Part shown: piece by piece, positions 33,929-42,664 of the stretch | Position numbering within the stretch: position 1 is the first letter of the stretch | Layout: each line of letters begins with the position of its first letter | Source of the DNA: Lachnospiraceae bacterium | Lineage (GTDB): Bacteria > Bacillota > Clostridia > Lachnospirales > Lachnospiraceae | DNA length: 64,000 nucleotides | Assembly (NCBI GenBank): GCA_029006155.1 | Contig: JAQXGF010000027.1 | Coordinates: forward strand, 1 to 64,000 | Direction of reading: 5' to 3' | The notes under the pieces: model-generated | What the model saw: the letters and a program-made list of their open reading frames with translations, nothing else | The model's database searches: none | What the model was told of the DNA's origin: nothing | Translations under genes and position numbers: made by a program

Positions 33929-36013
33929 ATGTACAAGAGTTTTTCAATGGAATTAGCCGGCAGAACTCTGACCGTTGATGTCGGACGTGTCGGCGCACAG
34001 GCAAATGGCTGTGCATTTATGCATTACGGTGATACGACCGTGCTTTCTACCGCGACGGCTTCCGAGAAGCCGAGAGACGGCATCGATTTCTTCCCGCTCA
34101 GCGTAGAGTACGAGGAGAAGTTTTATTCCGTAGGAAAGATCCCGGGTGGCTTCAATAAGAGAGAGGGAAAGGCTTCTGAAAATGCAGTCCTGACTTCCCG
34201 TGTCATTGACCGTCCGATGCGTCCGCTGTTCCCGAAGGATTACCGCAACGACGTTACCTTAAATAATATGGTAATGTCCGTAGATCCGGAGTGCCGTCCG
34301 GAGCTGACCGCGATGCTCGGTGCAGCGATTTCCACGAGCATTTCCGATATCCCGTTTGACGGTCCGTGCGCGATGACGCAGATGGGTCTTGTAGACGGCG
34401 AGCTGATCGTGAACCCGTCTCAGGTACAGTGGGACAAGGGTGACCTGCAGCTGACCGTTGCGTCTACCAGAGAAAAGGTCATCATGATCGAGGCCGGCGC
34501 AAATGAAGTAAAAGAAGAAGTGATGATCGATGCCATTTACAAATGCCATGCGATCAATCTTGAGATCATCAAATTCATCGATCAGATCGTAGCAGAGGTC
34601 GGCAAGCCGAAGCACAGCTACGAGAGCTGCGCAGTTCCGGAGGAGCTGTTCGCAAAGATGAAAGAGATCGTGACACCGGAGGAGATGGAAGCAGCGGTAT
34701 TTACCGATGTGAAGCAGGTGCGCGAGGAGAACATCCGTCAGGTGACTGCGAAGCTGGAAGAGGCATTTGCAGACAACGAGGAGTGGCTGGCGATCCTTCC
34801 GGAGGCTGTTTACCAGTACCAGAAGAAGACCGTCCGCAAGATGATCCTGAAGGATCACAAGCGTCCGGACGGACGTGCGATCGATCAGATCCGTCCGCTG
34901 GCTGCCGAGGTAGACATCATTCCGAGAGTACACGGCTCCGCAATGTTTACGAGAGGACAGACGCAGATCTGTACCGTTACGACGCTGGCTCCGCTTTCTG
35001 AGATGCAGAAGGTAGACGGACTCGATGAGAACATCACGAGCAAGCGTTATATGCACCATTACAATTTCCCGTCTTACTCCGTAGGAGAGACCAAGGTCAG
35101 CCGTGGTCCGGGACGCCGCGAGATCGGACATGGTGCGCTGGCTGAGAAGGCACTCGTTCCGGTACTCCCGAGCGAGGAGGAGTTCCCGTATGCGATCCGT
35201 ACCGTCTCTGAGACGTTCGAGTCCAACGGTTCTACTTCTCAGGCAAGTATCTGCGCATCTACGATGTCTCTGATGGCAGCAGGTGTTCCGATCAAGAAGC
35301 CGGTAGCAGGTATCTCCTGTGGTCTGGTGACCGGTGAGACGGACGATGATTATATCGTACTGACTGATATTCAGGGACTTGAGGATTTCTTTGGCGATAT
35401 GGACTTCAAGGTAGCTGGTACCTTCGATGGTATCACTGCGATCCAGATGGATATCAAGATCCACGGATTGACCCGCCCGATCGTAGAGGAAGCGATCGCA
35501 CGGACCCGTGCAGCGAGAGAGTACATCCTGCGCGAGATCATGCTTCCGTGTATCGGAGAGCCGAGACCGACCGTCGGAGAGTATGCACCGAAGATCATCT
35601 CCATGCAGATCGACCCGCAGAAGATCGGTGATGTAGTCGGACAGCGCGGCAAGACGATCAATACGATCATCGAGCGCACCGGCGTGAAGATCGACATCAC
35701 AGACGACGGCAATGTATCGATCTGTGGTACCGACCAGAAGATGATGGATAAGGCGAAGAAGCTGATCGAGATCATCGTGACCGACTTTGAGGCCGGCCAG
35801 ATTCTCGAAGGTGACGTTGTCAGCATCAAGGAGTTCGGCGCATTCATCGAGTTCGCTCCGGGTAAAGAGGGAATGGTACACATTTCCAAGATCGCAAAGG
35901 AGCGCATCGACCGCGTTGAGGACGTCCTGACACTGGGCGATCACGTGAAGGTCGTTTGCCTTGGCAAGGATAAGATGGGCAGAATGAGCTTCAGCATCAA
36001 GGATGTAAAATAA
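33929..36013 (+). CDS. pnp: Polyribonucleotide nucleotidyltransferase (PNPase)
   Basis: 694 residues. It degrades RNA from the 3' end using phosphate. Two RNase PH-like domains (about 1-220 and 310-540) flank a helical domain. The second PH core has PGRREIGHGALAEKAL and MSLMAAGVPIKKPVAGI. KH and S1 domains follow (GKTINTIIERTG; FGAFIEFAPGKEGMVHIS). The ATG at 33929 has AAAGGAG upstream and gives the family length; an in-frame ATG at 33890 would add 13 residues within the leader. Confidence 0.97.
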   Translation: MYKSFSMELAGRTLTVDVGRVGAQANGCAFMHYGDTTVLSTATASEKPRDGIDFFPLSVEYEEKFYSVGKIPGGFNKREGKASENAVLTSRVIDRPMRPLFPKDYRNDVTLNNMVMSVDPECRPELTAMLGAAISTSISDIPFDGPCAMTQMGLVDGELIVNPSQVQWDKGDLQLTVASTREKVIMIEAGANEVKEEVMIDAIYKCHAINLEIIKFIDQIVAEVGKPKHSYESCAVPEELFAKMKEIVTPEEMEAAVFTDVKQVREENIRQVTAKLEEAFADNEEWLAILPEAVYQYQKKTVRKMILKDHKRPDGRAIDQIRPLAAEVDIIPRVHGSAMFTRGQTQICTVTTLAPLSEMQKVDGLDENITSKRYMHHYNFPSYSVGETKVSRGPGRREIGHGALAEKALVPVLPSEEEFPYAIRTVSETFESNGSTSQASICASTMSLMAAGVPIKKPVAGISCGLVTGETDDDYIVLTDIQGLEDFFGDMDFKVAGTFDGITAIQMDIKIHGLTRPIVEEAIARTRAAREYILREIMLPCIGEPRPTVGEYAPKIISMQIDPQKIGDVVGQRGKTINTIIERTGVKIDITDDGNVSICGTDQKMMDKAKKLIEIIVTDFEAGQILEGDVVSIKEFGAFIEFAPGKEGMVHISKIAKERIDRVEDVLTLGDHVKVVCLGKDKMGRMSFSIKDVK

Positions 36014-36057
36014 ATATCATAGATATGAGCCTGACAGTCGATGAGATCGTCAGATAG

Positions 36058-36090
36058 AAAGCGCCTCAGGTTCTCTGGGGCGCTTTCTGG
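36058..36090 (+). terminator. Terminator after pnp
   Basis: AAAGCGCCTCAG pairs with CTGGGGCGCTTT around GTTCT. The T tract is short. Confidence 0.75.
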
Positions 36091-36141
36091 ATTTCCAGAT
36101 GATTTTTCTTTTCGCGAGGGGCAGGAAGGAGTATATATTAG

Positions 36142-38325
36142 ATGAAATATAGACTGGTAAAAGGATTGGTAGGAATTTCGGCGGTGATGCTGTTGGCGAC
36201 CGGATGTGAGTCCGGAAAGAAAGCAGAGACAGAAGCGGTATCGCTGGAGATCGCAGATATGGCAGTGGTCGATGAGAGCGAATCGGAGTCCGAGAGCGAG
36301 ACGGGATCGGAAGCTGAGACAGAGCTGCAGACAAAGGAGCTGGATCTGAGCGAGACCGAGACGGATAAAGCCGGGAAGAAAGACTCCGGTGCGCTGGTCG
36401 ATGAGAGCGAGTCTGAGACAGAGGCCATGACTGCATCGGCACAGGCTGAGACGAAGAAAGGAAAGTCCCAGGCTAAGACGACGGAGAAGGAGACGGAGTC
36501 CGAGACGGTAAAGCAGACGGAGAAGACGACTGCCAAAAAGCAGTCCGGCGCGAACCAGAAGCAGACCGAAACGGCGGCCCAGACCGAAAAGATGTCGGAG
36601 GAGACGGCGGTACAGAGCCAGTCTGAGACGACCGCAGCGGCAAAGACCGGGACGAAGCAGACGGAGCAGTCGGAATCAGAACAGAAGGTGCAGACCGGGG
36701 AGAGAAAGGATTCTGCTGTGACGACGGCCACGACCGAGCGGGAGACGCTGGCTGGTGAGACGAAGGCTTCTGAGGCGATGACGGAGAGCGAGACAGAAGC
36801 AAAGTCTGAGAAACAGACCGAAGTGGGATCTGCGGGACAGTCGAAAACTGAGACGGAAGCAGAGACGGAAACGGAAGTGGTAACGGAGAACACAACCGGA
36901 GTGAAAAACAGTGCAGCGGCAGAGACCGAAAAGGGAAACAGTACGGACACGAAGAGCGAAACGGAGACCGAGCGGGAAACTGAGACGGAAGCGGTAATGG
37001 AGTCTGAGGTATCTGAGGCAGCCCCGCAGCTTCGGGTGATTAACGATCAGATCATCGTCCGCAGCGAGGCTTCCACGGAGAGTGAGAAGCTGGCGACCCT
37101 GACACCGGGAATGCTTGTGATCGCGATTCAGGAGGATGGTGAGTGGACACAGATCCGGTTCCAGTCGCCGGATGGATTTGAGGATGGCTATGTCAAGACG
37201 CAATATCTGAATGATCTGGATCAGCTGCGTGAAGTCAAAGAGAAGATCAATGTCCGCAAGGAGGCAGATAAAGAATCTGCAAAGCTCGGTGAGCTGAATG
37301 CAGACGATCTGGTGCTCGTCACAGGGACAGAGAAGAAAGACTGGTCTGCGATTCTGTATTCGACAGACGGCGAGAATACGACCGCTTATGTAATGACAGA
37401 GTTCCTGGAGCCGGTAGAAGTCGACACCCTTGAGAACAGTATCGTTGGCGAGGAGGAGCGCATCCTGCGCGAAGGACTGGAGCCGGAGAGCGAGACGGAG
37501 ACAGAAGTAGAAACCGAGTCTGAGACCGAAACGGAAACCGAGACAGAATCAGAGAGTGAAACTGAAACGGAGGCAGTAACGGAAGCGAAATCTGAGAGTG
37601 AAAGCGAGACGGAGGTAGCAACCGAGTCTGAGACAGAAACTGAGACAAAGACCAAGACGGAAGCGGCGACAGAAGTTGGAACGGAATTAGAAACTAAGGG
37701 AGCAACGGAAGCTGCAACGGAATCGGAGACGACAACGGAGGCTGAAACCGAGACAGAAAACGTAACCGAATCAGCGACCGAAACCGAGACGGAGCAGGCA
37801 ACCGAAGTGGCGACGGAAGAAGGAAGTGAGGCAGAGTCGGTAGCAGAATCCGAGTCCGAGACATCCGCCGGGTCACTTACGTTTGCATCTTCACAGGACG
37901 CTCAGTTCGCCCTCATGAAACAGCTCTTCCCGGAGGCATCGACGATCGGTGTCATTTATTCCGCAGATAACAAGGCGGCGAAGACCGAGCTGACAGAGTA
38001 TGAGACACTGGCAAACGAGTATGGCTATGAGCTTGTGACGACAGAAGTGGCCTCTGCAGAAGATATTGATTTTGCAGCGTCAGAGCTGGTCGGTGAAGTA
38101 GACGGTGTATTCTGCATGGATGATGCGACATTAAACGATCTGATGCAGACGATCTGTGCCTATGCGGATGAGGTAGAGATTCCGGTATTTGGTGTAGAGA
38201 AGGGGCAGGTAGAGAGCGGCTGCCTGGCGGCCTATGATGGCACACTTTACTGGAATGCGACAGAGGCAGGCAAGCTTGGCAAGTCCGCGGATGCACTGTC
38301 CGGTAACGTAGTGACTGTGGACTGA
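36142..38325 (+). CDS. Ser/Glu/Thr-rich lipoprotein with SH3 domains and a periplasmic-binding-like domain
   Basis: 727 residues. A lipoprotein signal with lipobox LATGC (Cys22) anchors it to the outer face of the membrane. Two long low-complexity tracts (about 50-290 and 440-570) consist of Thr-Glu-Ser-Glu repeats. Between them are two bacterial SH3-type domains, IIVRSEAS...GYVKTQYL (about 296-352) and INVRKEAD...AYVMTEFL (about 356-420). The C-terminal ~150 residues resemble the ABC_sub_bind periplasmic fold (AQFALMKQLFPEASTIGVIYSADN; VFGVEKGQVESGCLAAYDG). It probably spans the wall and binds a peptidoglycan component or small ligand. Expression is by its own unit after the pnp terminator, with pepM18 14 bp downstream. 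Function is not established. Confidence 0.78.
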   Translation: MKYRLVKGLVGISAVMLLATGCESGKKAETEAVSLEIADMAVVDESESESESETGSEAETELQTKELDLSETETDKAGKKDSGALVDESESETEAMTASAQAETKKGKSQAKTTEKETESETVKQTEKTTAKKQSGANQKQTETAAQTEKMSEETAVQSQSETTAAAKTGTKQTEQSESEQKVQTGERKDSAVTTATTERETLAGETKASEAMTESETEAKSEKQTEVGSAGQSKTETEAETETEVVTENTTGVKNSAAAETEKGNSTDTKSETETERETETEAVMESEVSEAAPQLRVINDQIIVRSEASTESEKLATLTPGMLVIAIQEDGEWTQIRFQSPDGFEDGYVKTQYLNDLDQLREVKEKINVRKEADKESAKLGELNADDLVLVTGTEKKDWSAILYSTDGENTTAYVMTEFLEPVEVDTLENSIVGEEERILREGLEPESETETEVETESETETETETESESETETEAVTEAKSESESETEVATESETETETKTKTEAATEVGTELETKGATEAATESETTTEAETETENVTESATETETEQATEVATEEGSEAESVAESESETSAGSLTFASSQDAQFALMKQLFPEASTIGVIYSADNKAAKTELTEYETLANEYGYELVTTEVASAEDIDFAASELVGEVDGVFCMDDATLNDLMQTICAYADEVEIPVFGVEKGQVESGCLAAYDGTLYWNATEAGKLGKSADALSGNVVTVD

Positions 38326-38339
38326 GGAGATAGAAGAAG

Positions 38340-39683
38340 ATGGAAGAAAAACAGAAAGAACAGATGACCGGATTTGAGTTCCGGAAAGAGGCAGAAGGGC
38401 TGCTGGAATTTATCGCCAAGAGTCCGACGGCCTTCCATACCGTGGCAAATGCAGCTGCCATGCTGGAGGCGGCAGGCTATTGCCGCCTGGCAGAGAGCGG
38501 GCGCTGGGCGCTTGCGGCGGGCAATCAATATTATGTGACAAGAAATGGCTCCTCCCTGATTGCGTTTTCGATTCCGAGAGCCGAGATCGGACCGTTCCGG
38601 CTGTTCTGCAGCCACAACGATTCTCCGACCTTTAAAGTGAAGGTAAATGCGGAGATGGAGGCCGGCAAATGTTATACAAAGCTGAATGTCGAGCAGTACG
38701 GCGGAGCTCTGCGGGCACCGTGGTTCGACCGCCCGCTTTCCCTTGCCGGCCGGGTGCTGGTACAAAATGGAAGCGCGATCGAAACCAGACTGGTCTGCGT
38801 CGACCGGGATCTGCTCATGATTCCGAGCGTTGCGATCCATATGAACCGGGATGCAAATGAGGGAGCGTCCTACAATGTACAGAACGATATGTGTCCGGTA
38901 TTTGGGGACGCAGATGCAAAAGACGGGCTGAAGAAGCTCATTGCTCAGGAGGCAGGCGCAGAAGAGGAGCAGGTGCTTGACATGGATCTCTTTCTCTACA
39001 ACCGTCAGCACGGTACGTTTGTCGGGCTGAATGAGGAGTATCTTGCAGCACCGCGTCTGGACGACCTACAGTGTATGTACGGTTCGCTGCGTGGATTTCT
39101 TGAGGCGGATGCGAAGTCCGGCATTCCGGTATACTGTGCGTTTGACAATGAGGAGACCGGCAGTGTCTCCCGTCAGGGTGCGGCCTCTACGTTTTTGCAT
39201 GACGTACTCGTGCGGATCTGTGCGGCATTTGGCGGTACGCAGGAGGATTATCTGCGGGCAGTGGCCGGCAGCTTTCTGATTTCCGGTGACAATGCGCACG
39301 CTTTGCATCCGAATCATCCGGAAAAGGCAGACCCGGTGAACCGGCCACAGATGAATCAGGGCGTTGTCGTAAAATACAACGCAAACCAGAAATACACTTC
39401 CGATGCCAGAAGCAGTGCGGTACTGCGCATGCTCTGCGCCCGCGCAGGCGTACCGTGTCAGAGCTACACGAACCGCTCCGACATGGCAGGCGGCTCCACC
39501 CTCGGCAACATCTCCAATACGCAGGTATCGTTGCAGGCCGTCGACATCGGTATGCCACAGCTCGCCATGCATTCGTCTTACGAGATGGCCGGCACCAGAG
39601 ACACCGCATACCTGGCCGCCCTCGCGAAAGAATTTTTCGAGGCGGAGCTGATCGTGACAGATGAGGAGATTCGGATTTCTTAA
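38340..39683 (+). CDS. M18-family aminopeptidase
   Basis: 447 residues. M18 enzymes are two-zinc cytosolic aminopeptidases that favour acidic N-terminal residues. Typical blocks are CSHNDSPTFKVK (first zinc ligand region), FDNEETGS (metal-bridging and general base region), SGDNAHALHPNHPEK and the C-terminal MHSSYEM His. GAGGAG precedes the ATG. It follows the SH3 lipoprotein closely and is probably co-transcribed. No reason for the pairing is visible. Confidence 0.93.
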   Translation: MEEKQKEQMTGFEFRKEAEGLLEFIAKSPTAFHTVANAAAMLEAAGYCRLAESGRWALAAGNQYYVTRNGSSLIAFSIPRAEIGPFRLFCSHNDSPTFKVKVNAEMEAGKCYTKLNVEQYGGALRAPWFDRPLSLAGRVLVQNGSAIETRLVCVDRDLLMIPSVAIHMNRDANEGASYNVQNDMCPVFGDADAKDGLKKLIAQEAGAEEEQVLDMDLFLYNRQHGTFVGLNEEYLAAPRLDDLQCMYGSLRGFLEADAKSGIPVYCAFDNEETGSVSRQGAASTFLHDVLVRICAAFGGTQEDYLRAVAGSFLISGDNAHALHPNHPEKADPVNRPQMNQGVVVKYNANQKYTSDARSSAVLRMLCARAGVPCQSYTNRSDMAGGSTLGNISNTQVSLQAVDIGMPQLAMHSSYEMAGTRDTAYLAALAKEFFEAELIVTDEEIRIS

Positions 39684-39705
39684 TTTACATATAATAAAAT
39701 TATAA

Positions 39706-39822
39706 ATCGTATATCACAAGCGTAACAATAAAGTAACTGCTACTGGTGTAGTGATAGGACAAATTTTAGAAATACCAGAAATAAATACGGTTGCACAACG
39801 GAATGCAGTTATATCTGTATAA
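39706..39822 (+). pseudogene. Possible remnant of a coding sequence (no start)
   Basis: A 38-codon open stretch ending at TAA 39820-39822 reads like real protein (VVIGQILEIPEINTV near its middle) but has no start codon or ribosome binding site and is preceded by a stop. It is AT-rich compared with both neighbours. It may be the tail of a lost gene. I cannot name the family. Confidence 0.25.
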
Positions 39823-39869
39823 AAACGTTGCGGATTTTTGGAAGTAAAAAAGTGCTATAAATATGTAAA

Positions 39870-39899
39870 GAGGAAGGCAACGGTAAGCTGCCTTCCTCA
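39870..39899 (-). terminator. Terminator of the tyrA-aroA operon
   Basis: On the minus strand GAGGAAGGCAGC pairs with its complement CCGTTGCCTTCCTC, followed by TTTACATATTT. It lies 31 bp after the aroA stop. Confidence 0.65.
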
Positions 39900-39930
39900 A
39901 ATTTCTTTAATGGGAACTTTTAGCGATTTC

Positions 39931-41211
39931 TCACACCGTCCCCAGCCCTTCCAGATCCGCATAAAATCCCGGATAGCTGATCTTCACGCAGTCGGCATCC
40001 TGGATCTCGGTCTCACCGTCTGCTGCAAGCGCAGCAACGGCAAAGCTCATCGCGATGCGGTGGTCGAGGTGCGGGTCGATCGTAGCGCCGTGCAGTGGCT
40101 TGCCGCCGTGGATCACCATTCCGTCGTCGGTCGGCTCGACCTCTGCGCCCATGCGCCGCAGGTTTTCCGTCATGACAGCGATGCGGTCAGACTCTTTGAC
40201 TTTGAGCTCTGCAGCATCTTTTATAATGGTCGTCCCGTCTGCAAAGGCGGCGAGCACGGCGATGACCGGAAGCTCGTCGATCAGAGTCGGGATCAGATCG
40301 CCCTCGACGGTTGTGGCATGTAAAGAGGAGGAGCGGATCAGCAGATCGGCACATGGCTCTGCACCGTCCGTATTTTCATTTACGAGTGTGACATCGCCGC
40401 CCATGGCACGGACGACACGCAGCATCCCGTCGCGGGTCGGATTGATGCCGACATTTTTCAGGAGTACCTCAGAACCCGGTACGAGCAGTGCCGCAGCGAT
40501 AAAGTAGGCGGCGGAAGAGATGTCGCCCGGTACGTTGATCTTCTGTCCGGTCAGCTTCGGATCCGGGAGGATCGTGGAGGTCGTGCCTTCACAGCGGATA
40601 TCCGCACCGAAGTAGCGGAGCATCAGCTCGGAGTGATTGCGGGAGATCGCAGGCTCGGTCACGGAGGTCGGCGCATCTGCATACAGTCCGGCGAGCAGCA
40701 CACAGGACTTGACCTGTGCGGAGGCGACTGGAGAGAGGTAATGGATGCCGTGCAGCGGGCTTCCTTTGATCTGAAGCGGTGCACAGCCATTTTCGTGAAC
40801 AGAAGTGATGGAAGCGCCCATCTGTGAAAGCGGTGTCATGACGCGCTTCATCGGCCGCTTCTGGATCGAGGCGTCTCCGGTGATCACGGAATCAAACGGC
40901 TGTCCGGATAAAATACCGGAGAGCAGGCGGACGGTCGTGCCGCTGTTGCCTGCGTCGATGATGCCGGATGGCTTGGTGAGCCCATGCAGCCCTTTTCCGT
41001 GTACGACGACAGAGGTGCCGTTCTGTTCGACGGAGATGCCCATCTGCCGGAAGCAGCCGATCGTGGAAAGGCAATCTGCTCCGGTGAGAAAATTTTCCGC
41101 CTCGGTGATGCCTTCTGAGAGTGCACCGAACATCACACTGCGGTGCGAAATCGATTTATCGCCCGGAACTGCGAGTTCGCCGCGCAGCGGGCCACGTTTC
41201 TGAATAATCAT
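39931..41211 (-). CDS. aroA: 3-phosphoshikimate 1-carboxyvinyltransferase (EPSP synthase)
   Basis: 426 residues. It joins phosphoenolpyruvate to shikimate 3-phosphate in aromatic amino acid synthesis. Conserved segments are PGDKSISHRSVMFGALSEG, IDAGNSGTTVRLLSGIL, GDASIQKRPMKR and LKVKESDRIAVMTENLRRMG. The NAGNSGT loop reads DAGNSGT. It lies 12 bp after tyrA on the same strand and is co-transcribed from the promoter at 42373-42401. Length is normal. Confidence 0.95.
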   Translation of the reverse strand: MIIQKRGPLRGELAVPGDKSISHRSVMFGALSEGITEAENFLTGADCLSTIGCFRQMGISVEQNGTSVVVHGKGLHGLTKPSGIIDAGNSGTTVRLLSGILSGQPFDSVITGDASIQKRPMKRVMTPLSQMGASITSVHENGCAPLQIKGSPLHGIHYLSPVASAQVKSCVLLAGLYADAPTSVTEPAISRNHSELMLRYFGADIRCEGTTSTILPDPKLTGQKINVPGDISSAAYFIAAALLVPGSEVLLKNVGINPTRDGMLRVVRAMGGDVTLVNENTDGAEPCADLLIRSSSLHATTVEGDLIPTLIDELPVIAVLAAFADGTTIIKDAAELKVKESDRIAVMTENLRRMGAEVEPTDDGMVIHGGKPLHGATIDPHLDHRIAMSFAVAALAADGETEIQDADCVKISYPGFYADLEGLGTV

Positions 41212-41223
41212 GTAAACTCCTTC

Positions 41224-42324
41224 CTACCGTACCCATACCTGATAGCGGTGCTGACGGAGGACATCAGCTGCGCGCAGCGACGGCTCCTCCTCGTAGAATT
41301 CGATCTGGAGTACGCCTTCTTCGAATTCCCGGCTGTGTACGATGCCGATGTTCTTAATGCTGATGCCGTTGACTGCGAGTGTCGTGGCGATCGTGGCGAT
41401 CGCTCCGGACTCGTCGATGATATCGCAGAACACCCGGTACGTTTTCTTGATGCTGCCAAGTGAGCGGGAAGAAAACGAATCGCGGTAATTCCGGGAGCGC
41501 GCGAACATCTGATTGATCGCGGCGCCGTTGCCTGCGTTCATCTCCTGGCGGGACTCTTCGAGCAGTGTGACAAAGGTATCCATGACTCTGGAAATATTGT
41601 CGTGGTTCTCGATGCAGATCTGTTCCCACATCTCCGGGGAAGATGATGCAATCCGTGTGATGTCCTTGAAGCCTCCGGCTGCGAGCATTTTCATCATTTC
41701 CTCTCTGGAATCCAGGTCGTGCACGGTGTTGACGAGTGCAGCGGCGATGAGATGCGGCAGATGGCTGATAGCTGCAGTCGCATAGTCATGCTCTTTGTAG
41801 TTTAAAATGACCGGAAGCGCGCCGAACTGCTGTACCGTCTGGCGATACCAGTCGATCTTCTCCTGTGCCGTATCCTTTGACGGCGTAATAATATAGTAAG
41901 CATTTTCAAATAAATGTGCCTGCGCGTGTGCGAAGCCGGATTTCTCAGATCCGGTCATCGGATGTCCGCCGATAAAGCGTCCGTCCAGCCCCATTTCAGA
42001 TGCGGCGAGATGGATGTCTGTCTTGACACTGCCGACATCGGTGAGGATGCAGTCCGGGGAGACGATATCCTTCAGGACGCGCAGGGCGGAAATATTCGTC
42101 GCGACCGGTGCACATAAAAAAATGCAGCTGCATGTGGCAAACTGCGGGTCATCCACGGAAGAGCAGGCGACATCAACGGCCTTTGCCTTCAGGGCTTCCT
42201 CGAGCGTCGCGCGGGTGCGCGTATAGGCAAGGATCCGGCAGGATGGATCGGTGCGCTTTAACGCTTTTGCGAGCGAGCCGCCGATCAGTCCGAGGCCGAT
42301 AAATCCATAAGTATTCTGTTTCAT
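41224..42324 (-). CDS. tyrA: Prephenate dehydrogenase with ACT domain
   Basis: 366 residues. It oxidatively decarboxylates prephenate to 4-hydroxyphenylpyruvate for tyrosine. The Rossmann motif GFIGLGLIGGSLAKAL is at the N-terminus. GGHPMTGSEKSG, SHLPHLIAAALV and FKDITRIASSSPEMW are family blocks. The C-terminal ~75 residues form an ACT domain, likely for tyrosine feedback. The unit tyrA-aroA is transcribed leftward from a good sigma-A promoter. No T-box or trp-type leader is evident in the 50-nt leader. Confidence 0.94.
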   Translation of the reverse strand: MKQNTYGFIGLGLIGGSLAKALKRTDPSCRILAYTRTRATLEEALKAKAVDVACSSVDDPQFATCSCIFLCAPVATNISALRVLKDIVSPDCILTDVGSVKTDIHLAASEMGLDGRFIGGHPMTGSEKSGFAHAQAHLFENAYYIITPSKDTAQEKIDWYRQTVQQFGALPVILNYKEHDYATAAISHLPHLIAAALVNTVHDLDSREEMMKMLAAGGFKDITRIASSSPEMWEQICIENHDNISRVMDTFVTLLEESRQEMNAGNGAAINQMFARSRNYRDSFSSRSLGSIKKTYRVFCDIIDESGAIATIATTLAVNGISIKNIGIVHSREFEEGVLQIEFYEEEPSLRAADVLRQHRYQVWVR

Positions 42325-42372
42325 AATCAGTCGTTATCCTTTCCAGAGCAAACGGCTCTAACATGTGCCTTT

Positions 42373-42401
42373 ATTTTACTATTCACTTCATGGTATGTCA
42401 A
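42373..42401 (-). promoter_or_regulatory. Promoter of tyrA-aroA
   Basis: On the minus strand TTGACA (42401-42396) and TAAAAT (42378-42373) with 17 bp spacing. Confidence 0.7.
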
Positions 42402-42580
42402 CAAAATAATTTAGCGCTTTAAAGGATAAAATTGATCTAAAAATCTGAAAAAAGAAATAACTATAGACAGCGGGAGATAAATTGTGCTGAATTGTGTGTG
42501 AAAAATACACTTTTTATAGTGAAAGACTCCATGGTATTTGTTCTGACAAATAAAAACATTGTTAAATTTGAATGAAATGC

Positions 42581-42609
42581 TTGAAATTTTCGAAAAATTT
42601 TAGTAGAAT
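42581..42609 (+). promoter_or_regulatory. Promoter of the EF-G-like gene
   Basis: TTGAAA (42581-42586) and TAGAAT (42604-42609) with 17 bp spacing. The 180 bp between this and the divergent tyrA promoter are AT-rich with no recognised gene. Confidence 0.6.
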
Positions 42610-42664
42610 ATGGACATGTGGATTTGTTGTGACCACGGACTAACTAGTATTGGAGGAAAAAGCT

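Noticed and set aside
34259-35944. A 561-codon frame antisense to pnp
   Set aside because: Shadow of a GC-rich highly conserved gene; no family features and no binding site.
36138-36950. A 270-codon antisense frame over the lipoprotein gene
   Set aside because: It is the complement of Ser/Glu/Thr repeats, giving a Ser/Val/Phe repeat product with no start signals.
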